Source: JAWKZG01 sp041396125
Lineage (GTDB): Bacteria > Pseudomonadota > Gammaproteobacteria > Competibacterales > Competibacteraceae
NCBI GenBank assembly: GCA_041396125.1
Contig: JAWKZG010000001.1
Span: 930,001 to 994,000 of the forward strand
Length of the DNA stretch: 64,000 bases
Reading direction: 5' to 3'
In this document: piece by piece, positions 54,792-63,327 of the stretch
Position numbering within the stretch: the first letter of the stretch is position 1
Layout: each line of letters opens with the position of its first letter
Notes under the pieces: model-generated
What the model was told of the DNA's origin: nothing
Databases searched by the model: none
What the model saw: only the letters and a program-made list of their open reading frames with translations
Position numbers and translations under genes: made by a program

Positions 54792-56261
54792 TTATTTTAA
54801 AGCCTGTGCCAGCCGGGCGATGCCGGCCTGAATTTCGTCTTCGGTTAAGGATGAATAGCCCAGTAGTAAGGTTTTTTCGCGGTAGCCGGGTTGATCGAAA
54901 TCTGTGGCAGCGCCACCGTCCAGCGCGTAAACCCCGACCCCGGCCTGCAGTGCCAGCGCTTGCACCTGCGGCGCATCAGGCAGCTGCGGCGGCAGATTCC
55001 AGACAATGTGCATGCCGCCTTCCAGCCCGCCGAGCCGCACCGGGCCGAAATGGTGGTTAAGGCCGCCACCAGACAATCGCGCTGCTGCCGGTAAAGCTGC
55101 CGGATACGGCGCAGATGGTTGGCATAACTGCCATTGGCGATAAAATCAGCTAATACCGCCTGTTCCAGCCAGGGCTGACCGTTATCCAGTAAGGCTTTGG
55201 CAATTTGCGCCGGCTCGACCAGTTCCGCCGGCAACACTCCATATAGCCCAGCCGTAAACTTGCCCCCGATAGATTTGGAAAAAGTCCCCAGATAGATAAC
55301 CGCGCCGCAGGCATCCAGTCCGGCCAGAGCGGTAAGCGGTGAACCGGAATAGCGGAAATCGCTGTCGTAATCATCTTCGACGATATACGCGCCGACCTCC
55401 CAGGCCCATTCCAGCAGTCGAATCCGACGCTCCAGCGCCAGCGTGCTGCCCAGCGGGTATTGGTGCGATGGTGCGACATACGCCAGACTGATCGTGCCAT
55501 CGGGCAACCGTGCCGTATCCAGTCCATGCTCATCCACCGGTACCGGCCGGACGGTTGCGCCATAGCTTTCAAACAGATAGGCAGCACCCTGATAACAGGG
55601 CCATTCCAGCACAACGTCAGCCGTCGGGTGAATGAACAGGCGGCAACAATGTTCAGCGCCTGCTGGATACCGGACACAATCACAATACGGCCTGGCCCGG
55701 TCTGGATGCCACGGGCAGGCCCCAGATGCTCCGCAATCGCGCGTGCCGCAGCTGCAGCAAACCGGCTGGATCACTGTATTCGGTCAGGCGGCGACCACCG
55801 ATACTCAGATAATGCTGCAACAATCGCCGCCAGGCTTTACCGGGAAAACTGTGCGGATCAGGCCGCCCGACCCAGAAATCGAAGGCCAGCCGGTGCCGGT
55901 TCGGATTGACCAGCGCCTGGGCACGCCCCCGAAACGGTAGTGTTTGCCGCCGCATCGAGCGCTGCCCGGCCTGGCTCCGGTGTTCACCCGGCCGGGCCTG
56001 CAAAGTGGCTTCGGGCAGGCTGTGATTAACAAATGTGCCCACGGAGGCCTGGGTCTGCAGATAACCCTCGCCCAATAAGCGCTCATAAACCAGCAGCACT
56101 GTGTTGCGGGATACGGATAATTGTTCACTGAGGGCGCGACTGGCCGGCAGAGCGGCTCCCGGTGGCAGCCGGCCGTCCAGGATCAGCGCACGAATGGCAT
56201 CGAAAATCTGCTGTTGCAGGCTGTGTCGACTGCTGCTGTCGATCTGTATAGGTAATTGCAT
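54792..56261 (-). pseudogene. MocR/PdxR-family regulator (GntR domain plus aminotransferase fold), frameshifted
   Basis: From the ATG at 56261 (GGGGAGG in front) the winged helix is intact: SLQQQIFDAIRALILDGRLPPGAALPASRALSEQLSVSRNTVLLVYERL. The aminotransferase-like part is spread over three frames. One reads to about 55735. The next gives VIVSGIQQALNIVA near 55650. The next gives LDTARLPDGTISLAYVAPSHQYPLGSTLAL and IYLGTFSKSIGGKF (PLP Lys). A final frame change near 55060 gives HHFGPVRLGGLEGGMHIVW to the stop at 54792. Repaired it would be about 490 residues, normal for the family. It is divergent from haoA. Confidence 0.82.
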
Positions 56262-56327
56262 GTCCTCCCCCCGCAGCTGCAAACAACGCAGCAAGTGATC
56301 AGGCCGACCCGCGCATCATTAGTATTC

Positions 56328-56419
56328 TGGTTCTATTATAGTTTGCCCGAGACGCAGCACGGTAGAACCACAGGCCTGACCACAACTGGTACCACGTTAC
56401 CTGCTACAACCGGTACCAC
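56328..56419. promoter_or_regulatory. Repeats between mocR and haoA resembling MocR-type sites
   Basis: TGGTTCTA (56328-56335) and TAGAACCA (56363-56370) are a perfect inverted pair. Two near-identical direct repeats, ACAACTGGTACCAC (56382-56395) and ACAACCGGTACCAC (56406-56419), follow with a 24-bp period. MocR/PdxR regulators are known to bind sets of direct and inverted repeats. The region lies between the divergent mocR (start 56261) and haoA (start 56539). Confidence 0.45.
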
Positions 56420-56538
56420 TGGCTCCATATCTTTTCCAGCAGGCGGCACTACCCATTGCCGGGCAGACCGCTAAGGTGTTAGGCGAGGCTAGAAGCCTGT
56501 TCCAAAAACACTCGCCGTTAAACGGTTGGAGGAGAATA

Positions 56539-58248
56539 ATGAGGCGTCAACACCACCACCTGACTTCTTACGCTGCGCTCTGGGGTTACCTGCTGCTCAT
56601 GCTGTTCGTTATTGGCACTGCCCGGGCAGATATTCCCCAAGTCCTGTACGACAATCTCGGACTCGACCGCAATGCCGATCCAAAAGCGCTTTTTGAAGCC
56701 CTGGAACAACGTTATTACGATCCGGAGCAAGGTGCCGGCAAAGGCAAATTCGGCGAGCTATGGGAACCTATTCCGTTCAGTAAATACCTTAATCCGCATA
56801 CCTTTTACGAACCCCCGCAAACCCTGCAGATGACGGCTACCCGGCAACAGTGCATCGACTGCCACAGCGGTGTTACACCCGGCTGGGTGCATTCCTGGGG
56901 TAATAGTGTGCACGCCAATCTGGAGCAGATCCGGCAACTGCCGGGGGATGATCCGCGGGCCTACAAAAAAGACATCATTACCGAGGTCGAGGACAATTTG
57001 CGCAGTATGGGCAAACTGGCTGCTGATATGACATTGGCAGAAGTCAGCTGTATTGATTGCCATATTGATATTGGCGCGCAGCAGGGTGATCATGCCAAAG
57101 AGCTCCGCATGCCCGATGGCGCGGTCTGTGGTACCTGTCACCTGCAGCAATGGGCAGAACGCGAATCCGAGCGCGATACCCTGGACTGGCCGCATGACCA
57201 GTGGCCCGCCGGTCGCCCCTCGCATGCGCTGGATTATCGGGCCAATGTGGAAACCGCCATTTGGGCGGGGATGCCACAACGCGAAATTGCCGAAGGTTGT
57301 ACCTTCTGCCATAACAATCAGACCAAATGTGATACCTGCCACACCCGCCATGAATTCTCTACCGTAGAAGCGCGCAAACCGGAAGCCTGCGCCACCTGCC
57401 ACAACGGGGTGGATCACAATGAATATGAGAACTTTCTGCTCTCCAAGCACGGCACGATTTACCAGACTCGCGGCGACAGCTGGGACTGGAATGTACGCCT
57501 TGCCGACGCGGTCGAACAGGGACAGCAGGCGCCGACCTGCCAGCTCTGCCATATGGAGTATCAAGGCGAGTTCAGCCATAACGTAGTACGCAAAGTACGC
57601 TGGGGTTTCAATCCCATGCCAGCCATTGCCGACAATCTGGACCATCCCTGGTTTGAAGACCGTCAGGCAGCATGGCAGGAGACCTGCTCCACCTGTCATT
57701 CACCCCGCTTCGCGCAGGCGTATCTTGAGTTTATTGATAACGGCGTAAAAGACGGACTGGCTGTTGAACAGGACGCCAAAAAGGTGCTGACCAAACTCTA
57801 TGACGACGGGCTGCTGCCCGGCCAGCAGGACAATCGCCCGCCACCACCCGCTCCCGAGCAGGATGCACCGGGCGGATTCTTCCAGTTAGTGTGGGCTGAA
57901 GGCAATAATCCCAGCGCCGTGGAACGGATTTACGCCGAAATGTGGGAGCAGGATCTGCTGAAGCACTATAAAGGGCTGGCGCACGTCAATCCGGGTGGTT
58001 ACACCTACACCGAAGGCTGGTCACAACTGCTGAAAGCGTCCATTGACATCCGCGACGCCGATACCCAGTTGCGGGAAAAAGCAGCGCTGAAAGCCCGCGT
58101 GGCACGCCTCGAAGCAGCACAGCAACAGGCTATTTGGCGACTCGACAGCCCGGCGCAACAAGCCTCGGCCGGCGGGCTTGGACTGATCTTGCTGGGTGCC
58201 GGCATCGCCAGTCTGCTGCTGACCCGGCGGCGGCGGTCAGCCTCATGA
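56539..58248 (+). CDS. haoA: Hydroxylamine oxidoreductase-like octaheme cytochrome c HaoA, with C-terminal membrane helix
   Basis: A 569-residue exported protein (signal peptide to about residue 30, near ARA-DIPQ). Exactly eight heme c motifs are present, at residues 105, 171, 197, 254, 264, 284, 334 and 383 (CIDCH, CIDCH, CGTCH, CTFCH, CDTCH, CATCH, CQLCH, CSTCH). This is the HAO spacing, with LLSKHGTIYQTRGDSWDWN in the family position. The Tyr-rich stretch HVNPGGYTYTEGWSQLL (about 482-498) is where I would expect the cross-linking tyrosine of heme P460. A hydrophobic helix (about 545-562) and RRRR end the chain, so it may be membrane-tethered. GGAGGAG precedes the ATG; the longer frame from 56476 is not used. 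haoB overlaps its stop. Confidence 0.93.
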   Translation: MRRQHHHLTSYAALWGYLLLMLFVIGTARADIPQVLYDNLGLDRNADPKALFEALEQRYYDPEQGAGKGKFGELWEPIPFSKYLNPHTFYEPPQTLQMTATRQQCIDCHSGVTPGWVHSWGNSVHANLEQIRQLPGDDPRAYKKDIITEVEDNLRSMGKLAADMTLAEVSCIDCHIDIGAQQGDHAKELRMPDGAVCGTCHLQQWAERESERDTLDWPHDQWPAGRPSHALDYRANVETAIWAGMPQREIAEGCTFCHNNQTKCDTCHTRHEFSTVEARKPEACATCHNGVDHNEYENFLLSKHGTIYQTRGDSWDWNVRLADAVEQGQQAPTCQLCHMEYQGEFSHNVVRKVRWGFNPMPAIADNLDHPWFEDRQAAWQETCSTCHSPRFAQAYLEFIDNGVKDGLAVEQDAKKVLTKLYDDGLLPGQQDNRPPPPAPEQDAPGGFFQLVWAEGNNPSAVERIYAEMWEQDLLKHYKGLAHVNPGGYTYTEGWSQLLKASIDIRDADTQLREKAALKARVARLEAAQQQAIWRLDSPAQQASAGGLGLILLGAGIASLLLTRRRRSAS

Positions 58249-59246
58249 CACGGCGACCGCACGTGCTACTGACCGCCCTGCTGCTGAGTTCAGGGCTGGC
58301 CACGCTGGCCTGGGTGGGCTGGTCGGTATTGCATCCCCTGCCCCCCCCGTATCAGTACAGTCTGATCCAGAACGGTACAGCAGCGGACTTTCCAGAGCTG
58401 GGGCTGAGCCACTGGTCGGACTTGCCGGTGCAGACCTTTGAGCTACGCGCCACCGGCGCTGAACACCCGCTGGCCGTGCTGCACACCAGTCGCGATGCCA
58501 GCGGACAGCCGGTACTGCTGGACTGGCAGAATCAGCTCGCCGAGCCGGTGCTGACACAAACTGCACCACTGCCCGATCTGGTGACCCTGGCGCAGGCCAT
58601 TGAACAGCATACACCGGCTGACGCGCTGATTCTGGGTTGGTGGGATGTTTCCCGCCAGCTGGCGCTGCTGACGGGCCGCGAAGTGCTGTTTGGCGATAAT
58701 CTGGTGCAACCGCTGTTACTACCGGCACCGTGGCAGGGACAGCGGGCGGACATCGAAAAGCTGGAGCAGGCCTTCTGGCAGGTTAATTCCCCACCGTTGA
58801 CTCCACCGCAGGCAGGCCAGTTTGAAGATTACATCGAAGCGCTGCTGCTGGATGAACAAACAGGGGTCACCAAACTGCGCGACCTGGCCGGTGATCAGCC
58901 CGCGTATCTGGTCGTGCATCTCAGTGATATTCTCAAAGTGGCGGCGCTGCAACCGCAGCGCTTTGGCATGGGCTACCGGGATTTCGCCAATAGCGGTCAA
59001 ATCCACGGCCTGATCAGCCGGGTCAAGGAATGGCTGCACAGCGAGGGATACGCGAGCTATACCGTAGATGCCTCGGCAGTCCAGTCAGCAAGAGTGTATT
59101 ACCTGACCGATGCCACCACCCCGACCACCCTGCTGGCCCGGACCCTGTCCTTCAGCACCTCCAATCCGCTGGCGCTGCAAACCCTGCAACTGGTCTACCA
59201 GACCGGCGGATTCTGGGTCTATAAAGTCCCCGAAGAAACGGGCTGA
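58245..59246 (+). CDS. haoB: Hydroxylamine oxidation accessory protein HaoB
   Basis: A 333-residue protein that starts inside the haoA stop (ATGA overlap). It has an N-terminal membrane helix (LLTALLLSSGLATLAWVGWSVL) and a periplasmic domain with LILGWWDVSRQLALLTGREVLFG and VVHLSDILKVAALQPQRFGMGYRDF. This matches the HaoB family that follows haoA in ammonia oxidisers and methanotrophs; its biochemical role is not settled. The gene pair and the translational overlap support a shared function. Confidence 0.85.
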   Translation: MTRRPHVLLTALLLSSGLATLAWVGWSVLHPLPPPYQYSLIQNGTAADFPELGLSHWSDLPVQTFELRATGAEHPLAVLHTSRDASGQPVLLDWQNQLAEPVLTQTAPLPDLVTLAQAIEQHTPADALILGWWDVSRQLALLTGREVLFGDNLVQPLLLPAPWQGQRADIEKLEQAFWQVNSPPLTPPQAGQFEDYIEALLLDEQTGVTKLRDLAGDQPAYLVVHLSDILKVAALQPQRFGMGYRDFANSGQIHGLISRVKEWLHSEGYASYTVDASAVQSARVYYLTDATTPTTLLARTLSFSTSNPLALQTLQLVYQTGGFWVYKVPEETG

Positions 59247-59307
59247 GAGGGTGCTGTTGAGTTTATGGCACCCGCTGCGACAGTAGCTTGGTAATCAAGA
59301 AAAACGA

Positions 59308-59342
59308 AACCCAGCGCCTAACGATTCGATCAACGCTGGGTT
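59308..59342 (+). terminator. Inverted repeat after haoB
   Basis: AACCCAGCG (59308-59316) pairs with CGCTGGGTT (59334-59342) across a 17-base loop. It lies between the end of haoAB and the convergent brnA. There is no T run, so terminator strength is uncertain. Confidence 0.4.
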
Positions 59343-59414
59343 ACCGCTTACGCTCCAGCCTAAATGGGCTAACCCGGTCTGATAAACAAGAGCAACACTT
59401 TCAAGAGAAATAGC

Positions 59415-59681
59415 TCACGATGTTTGGAGTTCTTCCCTCAACACGCGTCGCAAGGTCGCTTCATCTACAGGTCGTGACCCGAGAGCTTCACGCAGGGTTG
59501 CGTTTATAAGTGTTTGGTAGCCTATCCCTCTTTCTTCCGCCCGAGCACGGAAAAAGTCAAGCACGTCATCGTCTAACATAATGGTGATTCGAGACTTGCC
59601 CTTAACTTCCTTTTGCAGTTTTGCCAGGTGTGGAATATCTTTCGCTCGCTTACCTTTGGAAAAATCGTATTCGTCACGCAT
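59415..59681 (-). CDS. brnA: BrnA-family antitoxin
   Basis: An 88-residue ribbon-helix-helix antitoxin. VKGKSRITIMLDDDVLDFFRARAEERGIGYQTLINATLREAL is the DNA-binding core and the N-terminus is polar. The ATG at 59681 overlaps the brnT stop by 8 bp (ATGCGTGA), which is preferred over a GTG at 59696. Antitoxin second, toxin first, is the usual brnTA order. The pair most likely represses its own promoter at 59950-59970. Confidence 0.9.
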   Translation of the reverse strand: MRDEYDFSKGKRAKDIPHLAKLQKEVKGKSRITIMLDDDVLDFFRARAEERGIGYQTLINATLREALGSRPVDEATLRRVLREELQTS

Positions 59682-59940
59682 ACTGTTTTGCCTCACGCCT
59701 TGTAGCCTTTCTGGCCGAAATCAAACGAATACGATCCTCGCCACGGAGGGTATAGACAACTATCAATAACCGACCTTGAGAACTCATACCCAAGAGTACC
59801 CAGCGCGGTTCCTCTTCCGAATCATAATCCTCAAAACCCAAAGCATTCGAGTCAAAGAGCACGGTTTCCGCTTCCGCGAAAGAAATGTCGTGCTTCGCCA
59901 GATTCGAAGCAGCTTTGTTCGAATCGTATTCGATTTCCAT
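59674..59940 (-). CDS. brnT: BrnT-family ribonuclease toxin
   Basis: An 88-residue BrnT (DUF497) protein. MEIEYDSNKAASNLAKHDISFAEAETVLFD is the family start and ISARKATRREAKQYA the end. BrnT cuts RNA and stops growth until BrnA neutralises it. The start at 59940 gives the standard N-terminus; the frame is open further upstream to 59976, but that would run through the promoter palindrome. The pair appears intact. Confidence 0.9.
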   Translation of the reverse strand: MEIEYDSNKAASNLAKHDISFAEAETVLFDSNALGFEDYDSEEEPRWVLLGMSSQGRLLIVVYTLRGEDRIRLISARKATRREAKQYA

Positions 59941-59949
59941 GCTGAATAG

Positions 59950-59970
59950 TATGCGTATTGAATATGCATA
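59950..59970 (-). promoter_or_regulatory. brnTA promoter with palindromic operator
   Basis: TATGCGTATT-G-AATATGCATA is a 21-bp palindrome with a single mismatched pair. On the minus strand TTGGTT (-35) and CATACT (-10, 59948-59953 on plus) are 17 bp apart and enclose it. A BrnTA complex bound here would block transcription. Confidence 0.5.
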
Positions 59971-60005
59971 AACCAAGGTTCGTGTTAATGGAGGTTTCTA
60001 TTCCT

Positions 60006-60180
60006 CTGGATTCCCGCCTGCGCGGGAATGACGGTTGGGGTGTTTGCTGTTTTGCTGGATTCCCGCCTGCGCGGGAATGACGGTTGGGGGTGTTTGTTGT
60101 TTGGCTGGATTCCCGCCTGCGCGGGAATGACGGTTGGGGGTGTTTGCTGTTTTGCTGGATTCCCGCCTGCGCGGGAATGG
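60006..60180. repeat. Four tandem copies of a palindromic 49-50 bp repeat
   Basis: Units begin at 60006, 60055, 60105 and 60155. Each starts CTGGATTCCCGCCTGCGCGG followed by GAATGACGG, then a G/T-rich spacer (GGGGTGTTTGCTG). The fourth copy has GAATGGCGG. The core is palindromic and is the same family as 41201-41303. The open frame through it on the minus strand (HSRAGGNP repeats) is a well-known false ORF. Confidence 0.9.
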
Positions 60181-60266
60181 CGGACAGATGAGGTGCCTTG
60201 GGATAGCGTCGTAGGCCACCCGCGTAACCTGCTAGTTCGCGTGAACCATTTACAGAGCCTCTTAAT

Positions 60267-61534
60267 TCATGCCGTCACCGCCTGCCCGTAGCGGGCAATT
60301 GTCAGGCCATTAATATCAACATCCGGTATTTGTCCCATAACGATATCGGCGACGATTCGCGCAGACCCGCAGGCCATCGTCCATCCCAACGTGCCGTGCC
60401 CGGTATTAAGGAACAAATTATCGTAACGCGTCGGGCCGATGACAGGGTGCCATCCGGTGTCATGGGGCGCAGACCTGTCCAGCCTTCGGCTTTACTAACA
60501 TCACCGCCGCGCGGGAACAAATCGCTCACGACATGACGCACGCTATTGGTGGCAGCGCTGCCCAGTTTGTGATTGTAGCCAGCGATCACCGCCTGACCTG
60601 CAACACGAATGCGGTCGCCCAACCGGGTGACGGCAACTTTATATGTCTCATCCATAATCGTCGAACGCGGCGCGGCGTCAGGGTCAGTGATCGGCAAGGT
60701 AATAGAGTAGCCCTTAATCGGATATACCGGGATTCGAATGCCGATAGTTTTCAGCAAAATGGGAGCGTATGGCCCCATCGAACACACATAGCGATCACCC
60801 GATACCCGGCCATTAGATGTGTCAATGCCGACGATGCGATTGTTTTCCATCACCACGCCTTGAATGTTCACATCATAGTGGAACTTGGCACCCATCTCTG
60901 CTGCTTTTTCTGACAGTGCCTGAGTGAACATCCGGCAGTCTCCGGTACGATCAGCCATCAGTCGCAAACCCCCGACGAATTTATCCGCCACATGGATCAA
61001 GCCGGGTTCAGCCGCGATACACCCATCACGGTCTAAAACCTCAAACGGGGAATCATATTTTGCCAAGATTTCTTGATCCGCTTTAGAGGCGTCGACTTGT
61101 TTTTGTTTGCGAAATAACTGCAACGTGCCCAATTCGCGCTGGTCGAATGCTATCTGCAGCTCTTTCATTAGCTCGGTTAGCGAATCACGGCTGTAATTAG
61201 ATACGCGAACCATCCGGCCTTTGTTCGTCGCGTAGGCTTCTGCGTTGCAATTTGCCAACATCTGCGCGCACCAGCACCACATCGTTGGACTCAAGGATGG
61301 GCGGATGAAAAGCGGCCGATGTTTCATGAACATCCACTTCACCGCTTTCCATGGAATACCGGGCGCCGCCCAAGGCGACGTCATGCCATATGACAGTTCG
61401 CCTGCATTGGCAAAACTCGTTTCCAGGCCAGGACCACGCTGGCGGTCCAAGACCTTGACCTCAGCACCAAGGCGCGCCAAATAGTAAGCTGTAGTAACGC
61501 CGATGATACCGGCTCCAAGTACGACGACCCGCAT
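60267..61534 (-). CDS. dadA: D-amino acid dehydrogenase DadA, one frameshift near the C-terminus
   Basis: This FAD flavoprotein oxidises D-amino acids (mainly D-alanine) and passes electrons to the membrane chain. The N-terminus MRVVVLGAGIIGVTTAYYLA is the dinucleotide-binding loop, followed by GLETSFANAGELSYGMTSPWAAPGIP. RLGDRIRVAGQAVIAGYN and GWTGLRPMTPDGT are in frame. After residue about 363 the frame slips and ends at 60302 with a nonsense tail. One added G in the GGG run at 60445-60447 restores PVIGPTRYDNLFLNTGHGTLGWTMACGSA, and the stop moves to 60267-60269. No dadX racemase gene is next to it. Confidence 0.88.
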
Positions 61535-62337
61535 GTGACCTCCCCTCTCGCAGCTTTTTAAGTTTCATAGATTTGACAGCAATTCCCGGTGACGGCGTCA
61601 ACATATGAAATAGAATGTCTTTTTATTGAGTTTTCGTAAAAAATAATGCTATACAATCAATCTGTTAGAGCACCAGGAAAAACTGCTCTACTCCAATATC
61701 ACATAATACATTGAATTATTTAGATTTTCTGCTCACGAAAAACTCATGATAAAAATCATAACCAATCAAGATCTTAAGTCATAACCGGGAATTGCTGTAG
61801 ATTCTCACAATCGTTGCCAAAAGGCCCATACAAATTTTATTCCGTGCACTAAGTCTGTCGTATCGTAATAACGAGCGGGTAATGGTAAATGTGGTTTAGT
61901 TTCCGCTTACATGACGACTACCAAGTGGTTGATGCCATTTTCTAATCGAATCTGACACCCTAATCTCCCGAGCTGCAGTGTCCACGGTGCCCGACGGATC
62001 GCGTATACTGGCGCTCAGCTCCAGACCTGAACACACGATCCCGGCCTTGCACCGCAACTGTCGGGCACGGATTGACGCACAATGCTCAGGTCTGTCCGGC
62101 AGCACCCGTACTTGTCCCTGTAGTGGCGTTTATCCTCACACCGCTCTAGTTTCTCGCCAGCGATGCGGCAGCACTCGCTGTTTGCGTATCAATGAGAAAT
62201 GGGCTCAATGCGATGGGACGCACGGCATTCGCACAAGTATTGATAGCGGCGTCGGCATAGCAACAAAGACACCAATTTTACTATTTCATAATTATCTACC
62301 GGCAGCAGCAGCTGTCGTCTTGCAGGGAGTGTTCCGC
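61535..62337. other. Long divergent intergenic region
   Basis: About 800 bp separate dadA from the EamA transporter. The part nearest dadA (61600-61870) is A+T-rich and probably holds its promoter. The frame of the transporter is open back to 61978, but its translation there (SRPEHTIPALHRNCRARID and the like) resembles no protein and has no ribosome-binding site. No gene is supported. Confidence 0.5.
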
Positions 62338-63195
62338 TTGAAGGATGTACACCGAGGTATTTTGTGGATGCTGCTGACAGCGATGCTGTTCGTCAGTATG
62401 GATACGATTGGGAAATATCTGACCCAGTCCTACCCTGTTTTTCAAGTCACCTGGGCGCGGTTTTTCTTTCACGCGCTGTGGCTGCTCGTATTTTTACGTT
62501 GGCGGATCATCTCGGTCGTCCGCACCCAACGTCTGGGGTTACAGATTTCCCGAGGCTTTTACATGCTGGCAGCAAATACCTTTTTTGTGGCCGGGGTGAG
62601 TATGATGCCGCTGGTAGAGACACATTCCATCCTGCTGCTGAGTCCGCTGCTGGCAACTGCGTTGTCAGTCCCTTTGCTCGGCGAACGGGTCGGGCTGCGT
62701 CGCTGGAGCTGTATTGCAGCCGGTTTTATGGGAGCGCTGATCATCATCCGGCCCGGTCTGGGGGTTATGCAAATGGCGGCGCTCTTTCCGCTCGGGGCAG
62801 CCTGCAGTTATGCCCTTTATCAAATTGCCACGCGCCAGTTAAGCCATTCCGATCCCCCTCTGACCACACTGTTTTATACCGTAGCGGTCGGTGTGCCGGT
62901 CACAACACTGGCTATGCCTTTCATCTGGCAAGCGCCCGATCTGTACGGCTGGATGCTGATGGCAGGTATGGGTCTGCTTGGCAGCATTTCGCACTTCACG
63001 CTGATCAAAGCGTTCAGCGCCGCGCCGGTAGCCGTGGTCGCACCTTTTAACTACACCAATTTGATCTGGGCCACCGTGTTTGGCTTTATCATTTTTACTG
63101 AACTGCCTGATTTTTGGACGCTGTTCGGTGCCTTGATCATTATCAGCAGCAGCCTGTATGCGTTTGCACGTGAACAACGCCTGCAGTCAAGCTGA
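62338..63195 (+). CDS. DMT-superfamily (EamA) inner-membrane transporter
   Basis: From a TTG at 62338, with AGGGAG nine bases upstream, the protein is 285 residues with ten membrane segments in two EamA repeats (about 5-135 and 150-280). ILWMLLTAMLFVSMDTIGKYL opens repeat 1; ALYQIATRQLSHSDPPLTTLFYTV opens repeat 2; FNYTNLIWATVFGFIIFTELPD is a typical late motif. A GTG at 62329 is an alternative start. Such proteins export or import metabolites; the substrate is unknown. A strong terminator follows. Confidence 0.88.
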   Translation: MKDVHRGILWMLLTAMLFVSMDTIGKYLTQSYPVFQVTWARFFFHALWLLVFLRWRIISVVRTQRLGLQISRGFYMLAANTFFVAGVSMMPLVETHSILLLSPLLATALSVPLLGERVGLRRWSCIAAGFMGALIIIRPGLGVMQMAALFPLGAACSYALYQIATRQLSHSDPPLTTLFYTVAVGVPVTTLAMPFIWQAPDLYGWMLMAGMGLLGSISHFTLIKAFSAAPVAVVAPFNYTNLIWATVFGFIIFTELPDFWTLFGALIIISSSLYAFAREQRLQSS

Positions 63196-63204
63196 GCAGA
63201 ATAC

Positions 63205-63231
63205 AGGCAGACCGGGAATGTCTGCCTTTTT
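63205..63231 (+). terminator. Rho-independent terminator after the EamA gene
   Basis: AGGCAGAC (63205-63212) and GTCTGCCT (63220-63227) form a perfect stem with a 7-base loop and are followed by a T run (to 63231). Confidence 0.85.
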
Positions 63232-63327
63232 GCGGGATAACGGCCTTAGCGGTGATACACGCTGGCAGCACACTCGTCACTTTTTATTCCGGTGATAAAT
63301 AATTGTCAGTGCGACCATTAGAGCATC

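Noticed and set aside
59240..59290. CTGAGAGGG motif suggesting a TPP riboswitch
   Set aside because: The rest of the THI-box consensus is missing, it lies at the end of haoB, and no thiamine gene follows.
60006..60180. Regular repeats that could suggest a CRISPR array
   Set aside because: The units are direct tandem copies including the 'spacers', which are nearly the same in every unit. There are no cas genes, and the core is a known type of dispersed palindrome.
59998..60219. Open frame on the minus strand encoding HSRAGGNP-type repeats
   Set aside because: It is the usual translation artefact of this palindromic repeat family, with no ribosome-binding site.
61978..62337. Upstream extension of the EamA transporter frame
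   Set aside because: The extra 120 codons resemble no protein, contain no membrane segment, and the good ribosome-binding site is at 62323-62328.
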